From contig CBDFMI010000006.1 in the NCBI GenBank assembly GCA_965249615.1, positions 186,001 through 250,000 of the forward strand: DNA of 64,000 nucleotides. Reading direction: 5' to 3'. Position 1 is the stretch's first letter. Each line of letters starts with the position of its first letter. Below, one piece after another: positions 1-7,762 of the stretch. Source of the stretch: G963555815 sp965249615 [NCBI: bacterium]. Lineage in GTDB: Bacteria > UBA8248 > JACPRG01. The notes beneath the pieces are model-generated. The model was not told the DNA's origin. It worked only from the letters and a program-made list of their open reading frames with translations, and ran no database searches. A program made the translations under genes and the position numbers.

Positions 1-556
1 GGCGTCGCACTCTCCCCTCCGCCTCTCCGTCTGAATCGGGCGAAAAAGTCCCGAGAAGCCCGTTGTAGATCACGTTGACCTTGTCGGAAGAAACCCCGAG
101 ATGGCGGACGATATCCCCCTTGGAGTGTTCCGAAACGGTGATAATCCGACGCGCCCTTCGGGCACCCTGACGCATGACCACCCTGGCATACCAGCGGTGA
201 AAGGGGGTTCTATGGTGGTGAGGAAAAAGGAGGTGGATGAGGTCGTGGATGGTGATGACGGCGGGGAGGTTCGCCCAAAAGGGATACACATAGTGAGGAA
301 AATGGATAAGGTCGAGCTGGTGAGACCGAAGGAGACCGGGAAGTGCTGTCATCTCTCGAAGAGAATAGACGGGGACGGGGCAGGGCTCGGCGCTGAAGTT
401 CGGGGTCGGAGGGCTAAAGTGACGGAAATCTTCGGGAAGGAAAAAGCACACAAAATCATGCCGAGAGTCGAGGCGCGCAATACCGTGGATGAGCGCCTTG
501 AGATAGGTCCCGATCCCGGACCAGTTGTACATCCGGGCATCTAGGCCAATTCGCAT
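1..556 (-). CDS. GT4-family glycosyltransferase, N-terminal part (runs off the window)
   Basis: Only the first 185 or so codons are present; the gene continues beyond base 1. The reading frame starts at an ATG at 556-554 and gives MRIGLDARMYNWSGIGTYL, the usual beginning of GT4 (GT-B fold) mannosyl- or rhamnosyltransferases, with the glycine-rich acceptor-side loop GIGTYL. Further on come a HDLIHLLFP stretch and the ITVSEHSKGDIVRHLG motif that precedes the donor-binding domain. The start overlaps the stop of the upstream GT9 gene by 16 bp, so the two are probably translationally coupled. It is the last visible gene of the polysaccharide operon and should add a sugar to the glycan on the cytoplasmic face. 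Donor and linkage cannot be read from sequence. Confidence 0.85.
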   Translation of the reverse strand, partial: MRIGLDARMYNWSGIGTYLKALIHGIARLDSRHDFVCFFLPEDFRHFSPPTPNFSAEPCPVPVYSLREMTALPGLLRSHQLDLIHFPHYVYPFWANLPAVITIHDLIHLLFPHHHRTPFHRWYARVVMRQGARRARRIITVSEHSKGDIVRHLGVSSDKVNVIYNGLLGTFSPDSDGEAEGRVRR

Positions 557-1713
557 TCGATCACCTTCTCCACATCTTCGACCTGAATATCTCCCACTGA
601 AATTTCCCCTCGCTCGACGTCCGCGGCATGGCGCGAGGGGGGGTGGATGAGGTGGGTCCGAACTCCGACGGGGCCCCATTCCGAAGGTTCATTCTTCCCG
701 CTGAAGAGGGCCACCGTCGGGACCCCGAGGGCGGCGGCCATGTGTGTGGGACCGGAGTCGTTTCCGATCATCAGATGGCACCGGTTCAGGACCCCCATCA
801 ACCCCCTCAGGGAGAGTTTTCCGGCCAGGTTCAGGGGCGAGACCCCAGAGAGGGCCGCTACCCTGGCGGCGAGATCCCGCTCCTCAGGACCCCCCAGAAG
901 GAGGAGTTTTAGCCCCGGCCGTCGGGAAAGCCATGACATTAGGAAGGCGTAGCGCTCGGCCGGCCATCGCTTCTCCGGCACACTCGCCCCAGGGTGAAGT
1001 GCGATCAGACGCTCTTCCGCCGCCACACCGAGGGCCAGAAGCCGTGCCCTGGCCTCTTCTTCCTCGGCCTTCGACACAAAGAGCTGAGGCCTCCGAAAAT
1101 CCTCGCCTGCCCCCTTCCACCCGAGGGCCTGCACCAAGCGAATATTTCGGTCCACCTGGTGAAGGCCGGGGGGATGGTCGAGCTCCCGAGAGAGAAGGAC
1201 GCCGCCCCCGCCCCAGCCATAGCCCGTCCGGTAGCGGACCTTCCCCGCCGTCATGAGGCCAATGATGCGGGGGTCTCCTCGAAGGTCGAGTCCCACGTCA
1301 AAGCGACTTCGACGAAGAAACTGAAGAATTCCCAGCGTGTCGGTCCATCCCGAAGTCCCCCCTCGGTCAAACCAGGGGCTACGGAAAGAGACGACCCGGT
1401 CCACATCAGGATGATGGAGGAGAAGGGAAGCCGCCCACGGCCCCGTCAGGGCGGTGATGTGGGCCTTCGGATAGAGCTGGCGAAGGGGCTGAAAGACCAC
1501 CGTGGAGAAGAGGACGTCTCCCACGTGGTCCAGTCGGATGACCAGGACCCGCTTCACCGCTCCTCCGTCCAGACCCTGACCCAAGATGTCGCCCGCAGGA
1601 GGCACCCTCCCCGGCCGGGACTTCTTCCCCAGAAGAATATCGCCCAAGGTGTCAAAGGTCAGGGCGATGGCCCTCTTCCACCCCGCCCGATAGGGATAGG
1701 AGGGACGTCTCAT
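541..1713 (-). CDS. GT9-family (heptosyltransferase-like) glycosyltransferase
   Basis: A 390-residue GT-B protein of the ADP-heptose:LPS heptosyltransferase family. After a basic N-terminal extension of about 50 residues the core begins with KRVLVIRLDHVGDVLFSTV, the family's first strand and loop. The C-terminal half has LIALHPGASVPEKRWPAERYA and the nucleotide-sugar binding stretch MIGNDSGPTHMAAALGVPTVALF, both diagnostic. It lies downstream of a flippase gene and overlaps the next GT4 gene. The family transfers heptose to lipid A-core or related acceptors in the cytoplasm. In a locus with a ligase and flippase it could act on core or on the repeat unit; the exact donor is inference. Confidence 0.88.
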   Translation of the reverse strand: MRRPSYPYRAGWKRAIALTFDTLGDILLGKKSRPGRVPPAGDILGQGLDGGAVKRVLVIRLDHVGDVLFSTVVFQPLRQLYPKAHITALTGPWAASLLLHHPDVDRVVSFRSPWFDRGGTSGWTDTLGILQFLRRSRFDVGLDLRGDPRIIGLMTAGKVRYRTGYGWGGGGVLLSRELDHPPGLHQVDRNIRLVQALGWKGAGEDFRRPQLFVSKAEEEEARARLLALGVAAEERLIALHPGASVPEKRWPAERYAFLMSWLSRRPGLKLLLLGGPEERDLAARVAALSGVSPLNLAGKLSLRGLMGVLNRCHLMIGNDSGPTHMAAALGVPTVALFSGKNEPSEWGPVGVRTHLIHPPSRHAADVERGEISVGDIQVEDVEKVIECELA

Positions 1714-1785
1714 CTCAGGCGTCCTCCTCTGCGAAGCGACCCAAAGGCGAGATAAAACAAGGGCTCACCATAGCTCTTTTTTTCT

Positions 1786-3231
1786 TCATTCTGCGGCTCG
1801 GGTTCCGGGGCGAAGGGCGGAGCGGTAGACCTCCCATTCCTCCCGGCTCACCCCACGAAAGAGAAGGACCCAAGCCAGATAAAGGGCTGCGCCCAACAGG
1901 AGTTTTAGGGCGAAGGGAAAGGGTGCAAAGTAGATCACGATCCCCATGACTGCGGCCCCCAAGGCGAATTTAAGAATAGACCTGAGATCAAGACCCCGAA
2001 GGTGGCCCGCCAAGACCCAGACGCACAGACCCGTCAGGGCCACCTCGGTCACGACCGTCGCGGCGGCGGCCCCGATGAAGCCATGGCGCGGGATGAGAAG
2101 GGCATTCAGGCCAATGTTGAGGAACGTCATGGCGGCCGTCAGCCCCAGATAGAGGCGCTGGCGATCCATGGCGTTTAATGCCGAGGTGAAGAGATAGCTC
2201 AAGAAACTGAAGGAGACCGCCCAGATCAGGATCTGAAGGGCCGCAACCGAAGGTTGATAGCCCCGGCCGTAGACGAGGCCGATGAGGTCTGGGGCCAGGA
2301 CCATGCCTCCCACGGTCAGGGGGAGGGAGACCAGCAAGATAGCCTTCAGGCTCCTTTGAAAAAGTGAGGCCAGGGCCTCGGGAGACGATCGGGCGTACTG
2401 GGACATCAGGGGAAAGAGGGAGATCAGGAGGGCCGTGGGGAAAATGGAAAGAGAGCCCGTCAACTTGAAGGCCGCCGCATAGAATCCTACGTCGGCATTC
2501 CCCCGCATGAGTGAAAGCATCAGGATATCTATCTTGACGTAGGCGAGCGTAAAGAGGTTCGCCAGGGCCAGAGGGAGGGACTCCCGAAGAAGCCCCTTCC
2601 AGAGACCAGGGGCCCACCGAAGGGGATGCCTGATGCGCCGCCTGGCCAGCCACGCCATCGAAAGGGCCCCAGGAAGGTAGGCCAGGTTCTGCAAAAAGAT
2701 GATCGAGGCGAGACTCATTTCCAGAGCAATCGCCCCGATGACGAAAAGGGCCGAGAGGACCTCGCTCAGGATGCCGAGGAGGACAGGGGTCTTCATCTCG
2801 AGCTTCGTCTGAAAGGTGACGTCGTAGATCTGTCGCAAGGAACTCATGCGGAATGACAAGAAGAGGCCAAGACAAGCCCATCCCACCAACACTAGCGTGG
2901 AGGTCGGGTATCCCATCGCCCGGACGACGAGAAGAGCGAGCCCGGTGCCCACAAGAGACGCCAAGAGTTTCAGGCTGAGGGCCCCTCCCAGGTACTCCTC
3001 TGCCCGCTCAGGGGAGCGGGACACCTCGCGCACCAGGATGGTGTGAAGCCCCAAATCTGTCAGGAGGTTGAAGAACTCGACATAGGCGAAAACAAAAGCA
3101 TAGAGGCCAAAGTCACTCTCCCCCAGATAGCGGGCAAGAAGGGCGATGACGACGATCCTGAGGATGCGGTCCGTCACCTGGCCGCCCAGGAGAAAGCCCG
3201 AGTTTCGAAAGACCCTGGCGGTCAGGCTCAT
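1786..3231 (-). CDS. Wzx-like polysaccharide flippase (MOP/MATE superfamily)
   Basis: 481 residues, almost all in hydrophobic segments, consistent with 12-14 membrane helices. The N-terminus (RVFRNSGFLLGGQVTDRILR followed by LLARYLGESDFGLYAF) is typical of PST/Wzx oligosaccharide flippases, where the first helix ends in a conserved YLG-x-x-x-FG-x-Y signature. The central GRGYQPSVAALQILIWA stretch is also typical. It would move undecaprenyl-linked oligosaccharide across the inner membrane. Its stop region overlaps the start of no other gene, but its own start overlaps the end of the upstream GT4 gene by 4 bp, supporting one operon. Confidence 0.88.
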   Translation of the reverse strand: MSLTARVFRNSGFLLGGQVTDRILRIVVIALLARYLGESDFGLYAFVFAYVEFFNLLTDLGLHTILVREVSRSPERAEEYLGGALSLKLLASLVGTGLALLVVRAMGYPTSTLVLVGWACLGLFLSFRMSSLRQIYDVTFQTKLEMKTPVLLGILSEVLSALFVIGAIALEMSLASIIFLQNLAYLPGALSMAWLARRRIRHPLRWAPGLWKGLLRESLPLALANLFTLAYVKIDILMLSLMRGNADVGFYAAAFKLTGSLSIFPTALLISLFPLMSQYARSSPEALASLFQRSLKAILLVSLPLTVGGMVLAPDLIGLVYGRGYQPSVAALQILIWAVSFSFLSYLFTSALNAMDRQRLYLGLTAAMTFLNIGLNALLIPRHGFIGAAAATVVTEVALTGLCVWVLAGHLRGLDLRSILKFALGAAVMGIVIYFAPFPFALKLLLGAALYLAWVLLFRGVSREEWEVYRSALRPGTRAAE

Positions 3232-4379
3232 GGCGACCTCAAGGGGTCCGGCGTTCGAAGAGACCCCCTGTCCAGATCAGACAGTTGCCGGTAGATTTCT
3301 AGGGTGGAGCGTGCGATCCGATCCCACGTGTATCGTTCCAAAACCCTCTGCCTCCCCCTCTCTCCCAGGTCTCGAGAGAGTCCCGGATCGTCTCGAAGTC
3401 GCCTCAGGCAGTCCCGCAGGGCATCGACGTCTCCCTCGGGAAAGAGGAGGCCCGTCTCCCCCACCACTTCCGGGATGGCCCCGGATCGGGAGCCCACCAC
3501 CGGAAGGGCGCAGGCCATGGCCTCGATGAGGACGTGGCCAAACTGCTCGGCCCACTGACGGGTCGTCACTGAAGGGAGGACGAGGACATCAAGGGTCTGA
3601 AGGAAGCCGGCCACATCGGCGTGAGGGACGGCCCCCGAAAATTCAGTGCGCCCTTCCACCCCCAGGCGCCGTGCGAGGGCTTTTAGATCATCGGCCAGAA
3701 ATCCCGCCCCAAGGAGTTTCAGGCGGAACTCCCCCTCCAGTTTGGAAACCGCGCCAAGGAGGATATCAAGCCCCTTTTCGGGCACCAGGCGCCCCACGTA
3801 GCCAATCGTCCAGGGGGAAGAAGATCGCCCCTCTCGCGGCTTGAATCGTTCGGGGTCCACACCGAGCTGTGGCAGGATGGCAATCTGCTCAGGACTGAAA
3901 CCCTTGCGTTGAAGCTCCGCCGCGGCCCCCTCGTTTCCAGCCAAGGCGAAGTCCAGAGCCCCTAAACTCCGCCGTTCCATCCAACCGCGAAGCCCGCCAA
4001 AATTTTTTGGCAGGTTCTCCCAGGAAAAGAGAAGGTAGTGAAATGGACACCGATTTTTCCAGAACGCCACTTGGTAGGCCACCACCGACCAGGGCTCCTC
4101 CTCCACGTGGACGATCTCGGGGCGAAACTCCCGAAGGATAGCCCCAAGACCTCTCAGGAACCAGTACCCTCCTCCATGCCCTGAAAAGGCGATCGGTCCC
4201 CTCACCAGACGATACGGGGCCCCTGGCCCTGAGTCCGGAACCGGGCCCCCCCAGCGGCCGGGGATGAGAAGGGTGAGGTCCACCTCCCCCGTGGCACAAA
4301 TGGCCTCCATCTTGGCCCGGTTGAAGGGGGTGACATAGGCGTGGGAGATCACGAGGACTCGAAGTGGGCTTCCGCTCAC
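3228..4379 (-). CDS. GT4-family glycosyltransferase
   Basis: I place the start at a GTG (4379-4377) that overlaps the stop of the upstream GT9 gene in a GTGA junction. This gives 383 residues beginning VSGSPLRVLVISHAYVTPF; the longer open frame upstream is out of character for the family. The domain is a standard GT-B fold: N-terminal Rossmann domain, then a C-terminal donor domain with IGYVGRLVPEKGLDILL, the E-x7-E stretch around EAMACALPVVGSRSGAIPEVV and a C-terminal YTWDRIARSTLEIY helix. It presumably builds the glycan repeat unit in the cytoplasm together with the neighbouring transferases. Substrate is unknown. Confidence 0.87.
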   Translation of the reverse strand: MSGSPLRVLVISHAYVTPFNRAKMEAICATGEVDLTLLIPGRWGGPVPDSGPGAPYRLVRGPIAFSGHGGGYWFLRGLGAILREFRPEIVHVEEEPWSVVAYQVAFWKNRCPFHYLLFSWENLPKNFGGLRGWMERRSLGALDFALAGNEGAAAELQRKGFSPEQIAILPQLGVDPERFKPREGRSSSPWTIGYVGRLVPEKGLDILLGAVSKLEGEFRLKLLGAGFLADDLKALARRLGVEGRTEFSGAVPHADVAGFLQTLDVLVLPSVTTRQWAEQFGHVLIEAMACALPVVGSRSGAIPEVVGETGLLFPEGDVDALRDCLRRLRDDPGLSRDLGERGRQRVLERYTWDRIARSTLEIYRQLSDLDRGSLRTPDPLRSP

Positions 4380-5554
4380 CGCCCCTCCTCTCGGACCCCA
4401 CCCGTCCGAGGGGGCCCCAAGATGCGTCCTGCCGCCTGGAGCACCTCTTCGACACTCAAGGGTTCTCCTTCGCCAGCCCCGCACCCTCTCAGGGGCCCGG
4501 TCAAGATCTGATGCCCCTCCCCCCAGGGACGCCAAAGGGGCGGGCCGTCCCCATAGAGGGCCACCACCGGCAGGCCCACGGCGGCCCCAAGGTGCATGAG
4601 CCCTGTGTTGACGCTCACCAGCGTCCGGCATCGCCGAAGGAGGGACGCCGTTTGCAAGGCGTTTGCCCGGCCCGTGAAGTCAACGGGTCTCGAGGCCATC
4701 CGGCGGGAGATGGACCCCAGATAGGCCCGGTCCTTCTCTCCACCAAATATCAGACACCTCCCTCCCCACCCCTGGGCCAGGCGATCCCCCAGGGCGGCAA
4801 AGGCCTCCTCCTCCCACCGTCGGGAGGGGTGGTCTGCGGCCGGAGCAAGGCCGAGGAGGACGGAGTCCGCGCCCAGGTCCGTCTCGCCGATCAAGGACTC
4901 GGCGAAGGCTTCATCCTCGGGCGATGGATGGACCGAGGGCCCACTTGGGATGGGCTCTATCCCGAACCGCCGAAGCAGGTCCCCCTGGTACTCGGTCATG
5001 GGTTTTGAGGGGGAGGTGAAACGAAGGTCTGGAACGGGATGGGTGAGAAAAGCATCCACTCCGCTCGAGAAACCCACTCGAAGAGGGGCCCCGGTCTGAT
5101 AGGTCAGTTGCGCAGAGGCGAAGTTCCCAAGGAGGTCAAAAACGAGATCGTACCTCTTCTCCCTCAGGCGACCCCAAAGGGTCTTTCGCTCCCGCCAAGG
5201 ACGAGGCGAAGCCCCCTTGTCGTCCTTGGAAATCCAGCTGTCCTCGTAAAGGATCGCATCCGAGATCGATGGGTGACTCCTCAGAACCTCGGCGTGAGGG
5301 CCTCCGGCCAGAACCTCCAAGGAGGCGCCATCGAAAGCGGCACCTACGGCTGTCAAGAAAGAGGTGGCCACCACATAGTCGCCCAGACCCGGAGGGTAGA
5401 CGATGATGAGGACGCGGCGAATCTCTCCACGAGGGCGGCGCGGCGGTCGATACACAAACGCCCAGAGGGTCGAAAGGGCCCCTTTTGCCCCAAGGCGGAC
5501 TCGACGGCCGAAAAGTTCCACTCTCCCCCTTAACCGATCGTCCGACGCATCCAC
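4376..5554 (-). CDS. Second GT9-family (heptosyltransferase-like) glycosyltransferase
   Basis: 392 residues. A basic leader of about 45 residues precedes RRVLIIVYPPGLGDYVVATSF, the GT9 first strand, and the C-terminal domain carries LLGLAPAADHPSRRWEEEAF and LVSVNTGLMHLGAAVGLPVVALYG, the ADP-heptose/nucleotide binding motif. It is clearly diverged from the other GT9 enzyme in this operon, so this is not a recent duplication. The start overlaps the preceding GT2 gene by 25 bp and the stop overlaps the next GT4 gene by 4 bp, so the three genes are packed for co-translation. Confidence 0.86.
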   Translation of the reverse strand: MDASDDRLRGRVELFGRRVRLGAKGALSTLWAFVYRPPRRPRGEIRRVLIIVYPPGLGDYVVATSFLTAVGAAFDGASLEVLAGGPHAEVLRSHPSISDAILYEDSWISKDDKGASPRPWRERKTLWGRLREKRYDLVFDLLGNFASAQLTYQTGAPLRVGFSSGVDAFLTHPVPDLRFTSPSKPMTEYQGDLLRRFGIEPIPSGPSVHPSPEDEAFAESLIGETDLGADSVLLGLAPAADHPSRRWEEEAFAALGDRLAQGWGGRCLIFGGEKDRAYLGSISRRMASRPVDFTGRANALQTASLLRRCRTLVSVNTGLMHLGAAVGLPVVALYGDGPPLWRPWGEGHQILTGPLRGCGAGEGEPLSVEEVLQAAGRILGPPRTGGVREEGR

Positions 5555-6249
5555 CAGACCTTTCGAATGCCCTCCCAGAAGATCCTCCAGGACATCTTGG
5601 ATTTCCCGACCCGGCGGTCGGTGAAGAGGATGGGAATCTCCTTCACAGAAAATCCCCCCTTGAGGACCCGGTAATTCATTTCGATTTGAAAGGAGTAACC
5701 CTCTGAGGCGACCTCTCCAAGGTCGATGGCCTCAAGGACTCTTCGCTGAAAGCATTTGAATCCCCCCGTCAGGTCCCGGATAGATATCCCCAAGATGAGC
5801 CGGGCGTAAAGGCATCCCCCCTGGCTGATGAACCGACGAAGGGGCCCCCAGCCGGCTGTCCCTCCCCCACTCACATATCGAGACCCGATGACGAGGTCCG
5901 CCTCGTCCGAGGCGGCGATAAGCTTAGGGAGGGCGCGAGGGTCATGGGAAAAATCCGCATCCATCTCCACGACCCGATCAAAGTCTCTCTGAAGGGTCCA
6001 GGCGAAGCCCTCTCGATAGGCCGAGCCGAGCCCCATCTTCCCGGGTCGGTGCAGGACTTGAAGGCGCGGCTCCTTGCCGGAGAGCTCTTCCGCCAGGCGG
6101 CCGGTCCCGTCTGGGGAATTGTCATCTACGACGAGCACCTGAAGGTGGAGGGGAAGGGCCAGGAGTTCTTCCAGGAACCGGGGCAGATTTTCCCGCTCGT
6201 TATAAGTAGGGACGATGACAAGGACCCGATGGGCCATCGGCTCTTGCAT
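5530..6249 (-). CDS. Polyprenol-phosphate mannose synthase-like GT2 glycosyltransferase
   Basis: 239 residues, a GT-A fold enzyme of the DPM1 type. It shows VLVIVPTYNERENLPRFLEE at the N-terminus, the VVDDNSPDGTG nucleotide loop and the metal-binding EMDADFSHDP (DAD in place of DXD). The QIEMNYRVLKGGFSVKEIPI stretch near residue 195 is typical of DPM1-like proteins. These enzymes charge polyprenyl phosphate with mannose or glucose from a nucleotide sugar; the lipid-linked sugar then serves GT39/GT83-type transferases in the periplasm. The divergent GT39 gene at 11754 is a natural partner (inference). A second ATG four codons in (MAHRVL) is an equally good start. Confidence 0.88.
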   Translation of the reverse strand: MQEPMAHRVLVIVPTYNERENLPRFLEELLALPLHLQVLVVDDNSPDGTGRLAEELSGKEPRLQVLHRPGKMGLGSAYREGFAWTLQRDFDRVVEMDADFSHDPRALPKLIAASDEADLVIGSRYVSGGGTAGWGPLRRFISQGGCLYARLILGISIRDLTGGFKCFQRRVLEAIDLGEVASEGYSFQIEMNYRVLKGGFSVKEIPILFTDRRVGKSKMSWRIFWEGIRKVWWMRRTIG

Positions 6250-6297
6250 ATGAAGCTCCCCGGAGTGGATGGACGCTATCCAAGGGGCAGGTGAGGC

Positions 6298-7762
6298 TCA
6301 ACCCGCCCTCTCCATCCTGGGGCCTCCGTCCAAATTCACGCCGATCGCCACAAGGGTCCAGAAAACGATGACAATCTTCGAGTAGGCAAAGAGTTCATCA
6401 GTCAACGCCTGGATGGCAAAACCCACCAGGGCCACCAACAGGGCCAGGCGAAGGGCCTCGGGGCTCTTGATGAAGGAGGGAAGCGATGGGGGGGGGGGCC
6501 CTCAAGGCATACCAGCGGGTCGCCAGGACCCACCCGATAAGACCTAAAAAGACAATCAGGCTGGCAAGGCCCCCCTCGATAGCGAGTCGCAGATACCAGT
6601 TGTGGGACGAGACGCTCGGAGGGAAGGCCTGAAAATTTTTTATTTCCCCTTCCAGGTCCTCCCGGGCATAGACCTGCTCATATTCGGGAAAGAGGGAGGT
6701 GAAGTGGCCGAGCCCGTGGCCAAACAGTGGGGAGTCCAAAAACATTTGGCGAGTCACCCCCAGGATGTGGGCGCGGATGGCGATGGAGCGATCGAGGCCC
6801 CTGGGGTCTCGGGCCTGAACGAGCCACAAGATCGCCACCACCCCCACGGCCGCGAAGATTGGGCCCGCCAGACGCCAACGGAGACCCCCCTTCCACCACA
6901 CGACCACCAGCCCCGCCGCCGCCAGGCCCACTACCCCACCGATGCTCTTGGCTACAAAAATCCCGCCTGCCTGCATCAGACCCAGGAACGAGAGGGCCCC
7001 TCGTTGCCAGCCTGACGCTCGCCACCACGCCCAGGCCGTCAGAGGAAGGGTCAGGATCTGGAAGGCGGAAAAGAAGTTGGGCTGGCCGATGGTGGACCCA
7101 GATTCCGTGGCATAGCGCCCCGTCGAGGGGTAGGTGAGGTCAATGGTAGGCCCTCCCGTCCGAATAAGAAACTCCTGAGCAAGGCCGAGGGCTGCGACGA
7201 TCCAACCGCCTATCATGAGGACTTTTAAGACCCTAAGGGCTGTGCCGGGGGTCTTCAAGACATCTAACGCCAGCAGGAAGAAGAGGATGTAAGTGATCTG
7301 CTCTGTCAGATACCAGGCCTGGCCCAACAGGGAGGTCCGGACCAGGACCAGTGTAATGGACTGAACCAGAAGCCAAGCCACCCAGAGGGAGAGGAGGGGA
7401 TCTCGGGGGATCCGGTACTCCCCGCGCACCAAGCGGTTCGCCCCCCAGGTCACTATCAGGAGGGGGAGGAGGAACTTGTCAAAGGAGAGGGTCTTTTCGG
7501 CCAGACCCAGCTCAAAATGGATATTGATGAGAGGGAGAAAGAAGAGCGCCACCGGTATGCCCACCGCAGGACGCCAGAGCATGAGACCGGAAGCGAGACC
7601 CAGGGGGAAGATCATCAGGAAGGCGGGAACGGGGGGAAGCCCCAAGAGCCTCGGGGCCCAGATGCCCAGACCCAAGGCCGTCACCGCCGCCAGGGCCAAC
7701 GGCAGGACAGTCTCCTGCCTGCCTGGAGGGCTCCCAGCCCTGTCCATGAAAGTCCCAGCCAT
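6298..7762 (-). CDS. O-antigen ligase-like (Wzy_C) membrane protein, frameshifted in a homopolymer
   Basis: The intact frame from 7762 gives a multispanning protein with the long periplasmic loop of O-antigen ligases or polymerases, containing FGHGLGHFTSLFPEYEQVY and SHNWYLRLAIEGGLASLIVF, the conserved H-N-x-x-L motif. The frame then runs into 11 consecutive C on the coding strand (G at 6488-6498) and ends in an unrelated tail at 6398. Removing one base from the tract restores a natural C-terminal membrane region with SPEALRLALLVALVGFAIQ and a stop at 6298. So the gene is either phase-variable, recently broken, or hit by a homopolymer error. The product would ligate or polymerise lipid-linked glycan in the periplasm. 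It directly follows the initiating transferase gene. Confidence 0.78.
6488..6498. repeat. 11-bp homopolymeric G:C tract inside the O-antigen ligase-like gene
   Basis: Eleven G in a row on the plus strand. Ten would keep the ligase reading frame open through a plausible C-terminal membrane domain, while eleven shifts it into a short junk tail. Tracts of this length are slippage-prone in replication and in sequencing. Confidence 0.95.

Noticed and set aside
4380-4631. Upstream extension of the GT4 gene
   Set aside because: Low-complexity arginine/glycine-rich sequence in the wrong frame over the GT9 gene; the GTGA junction explains the start.
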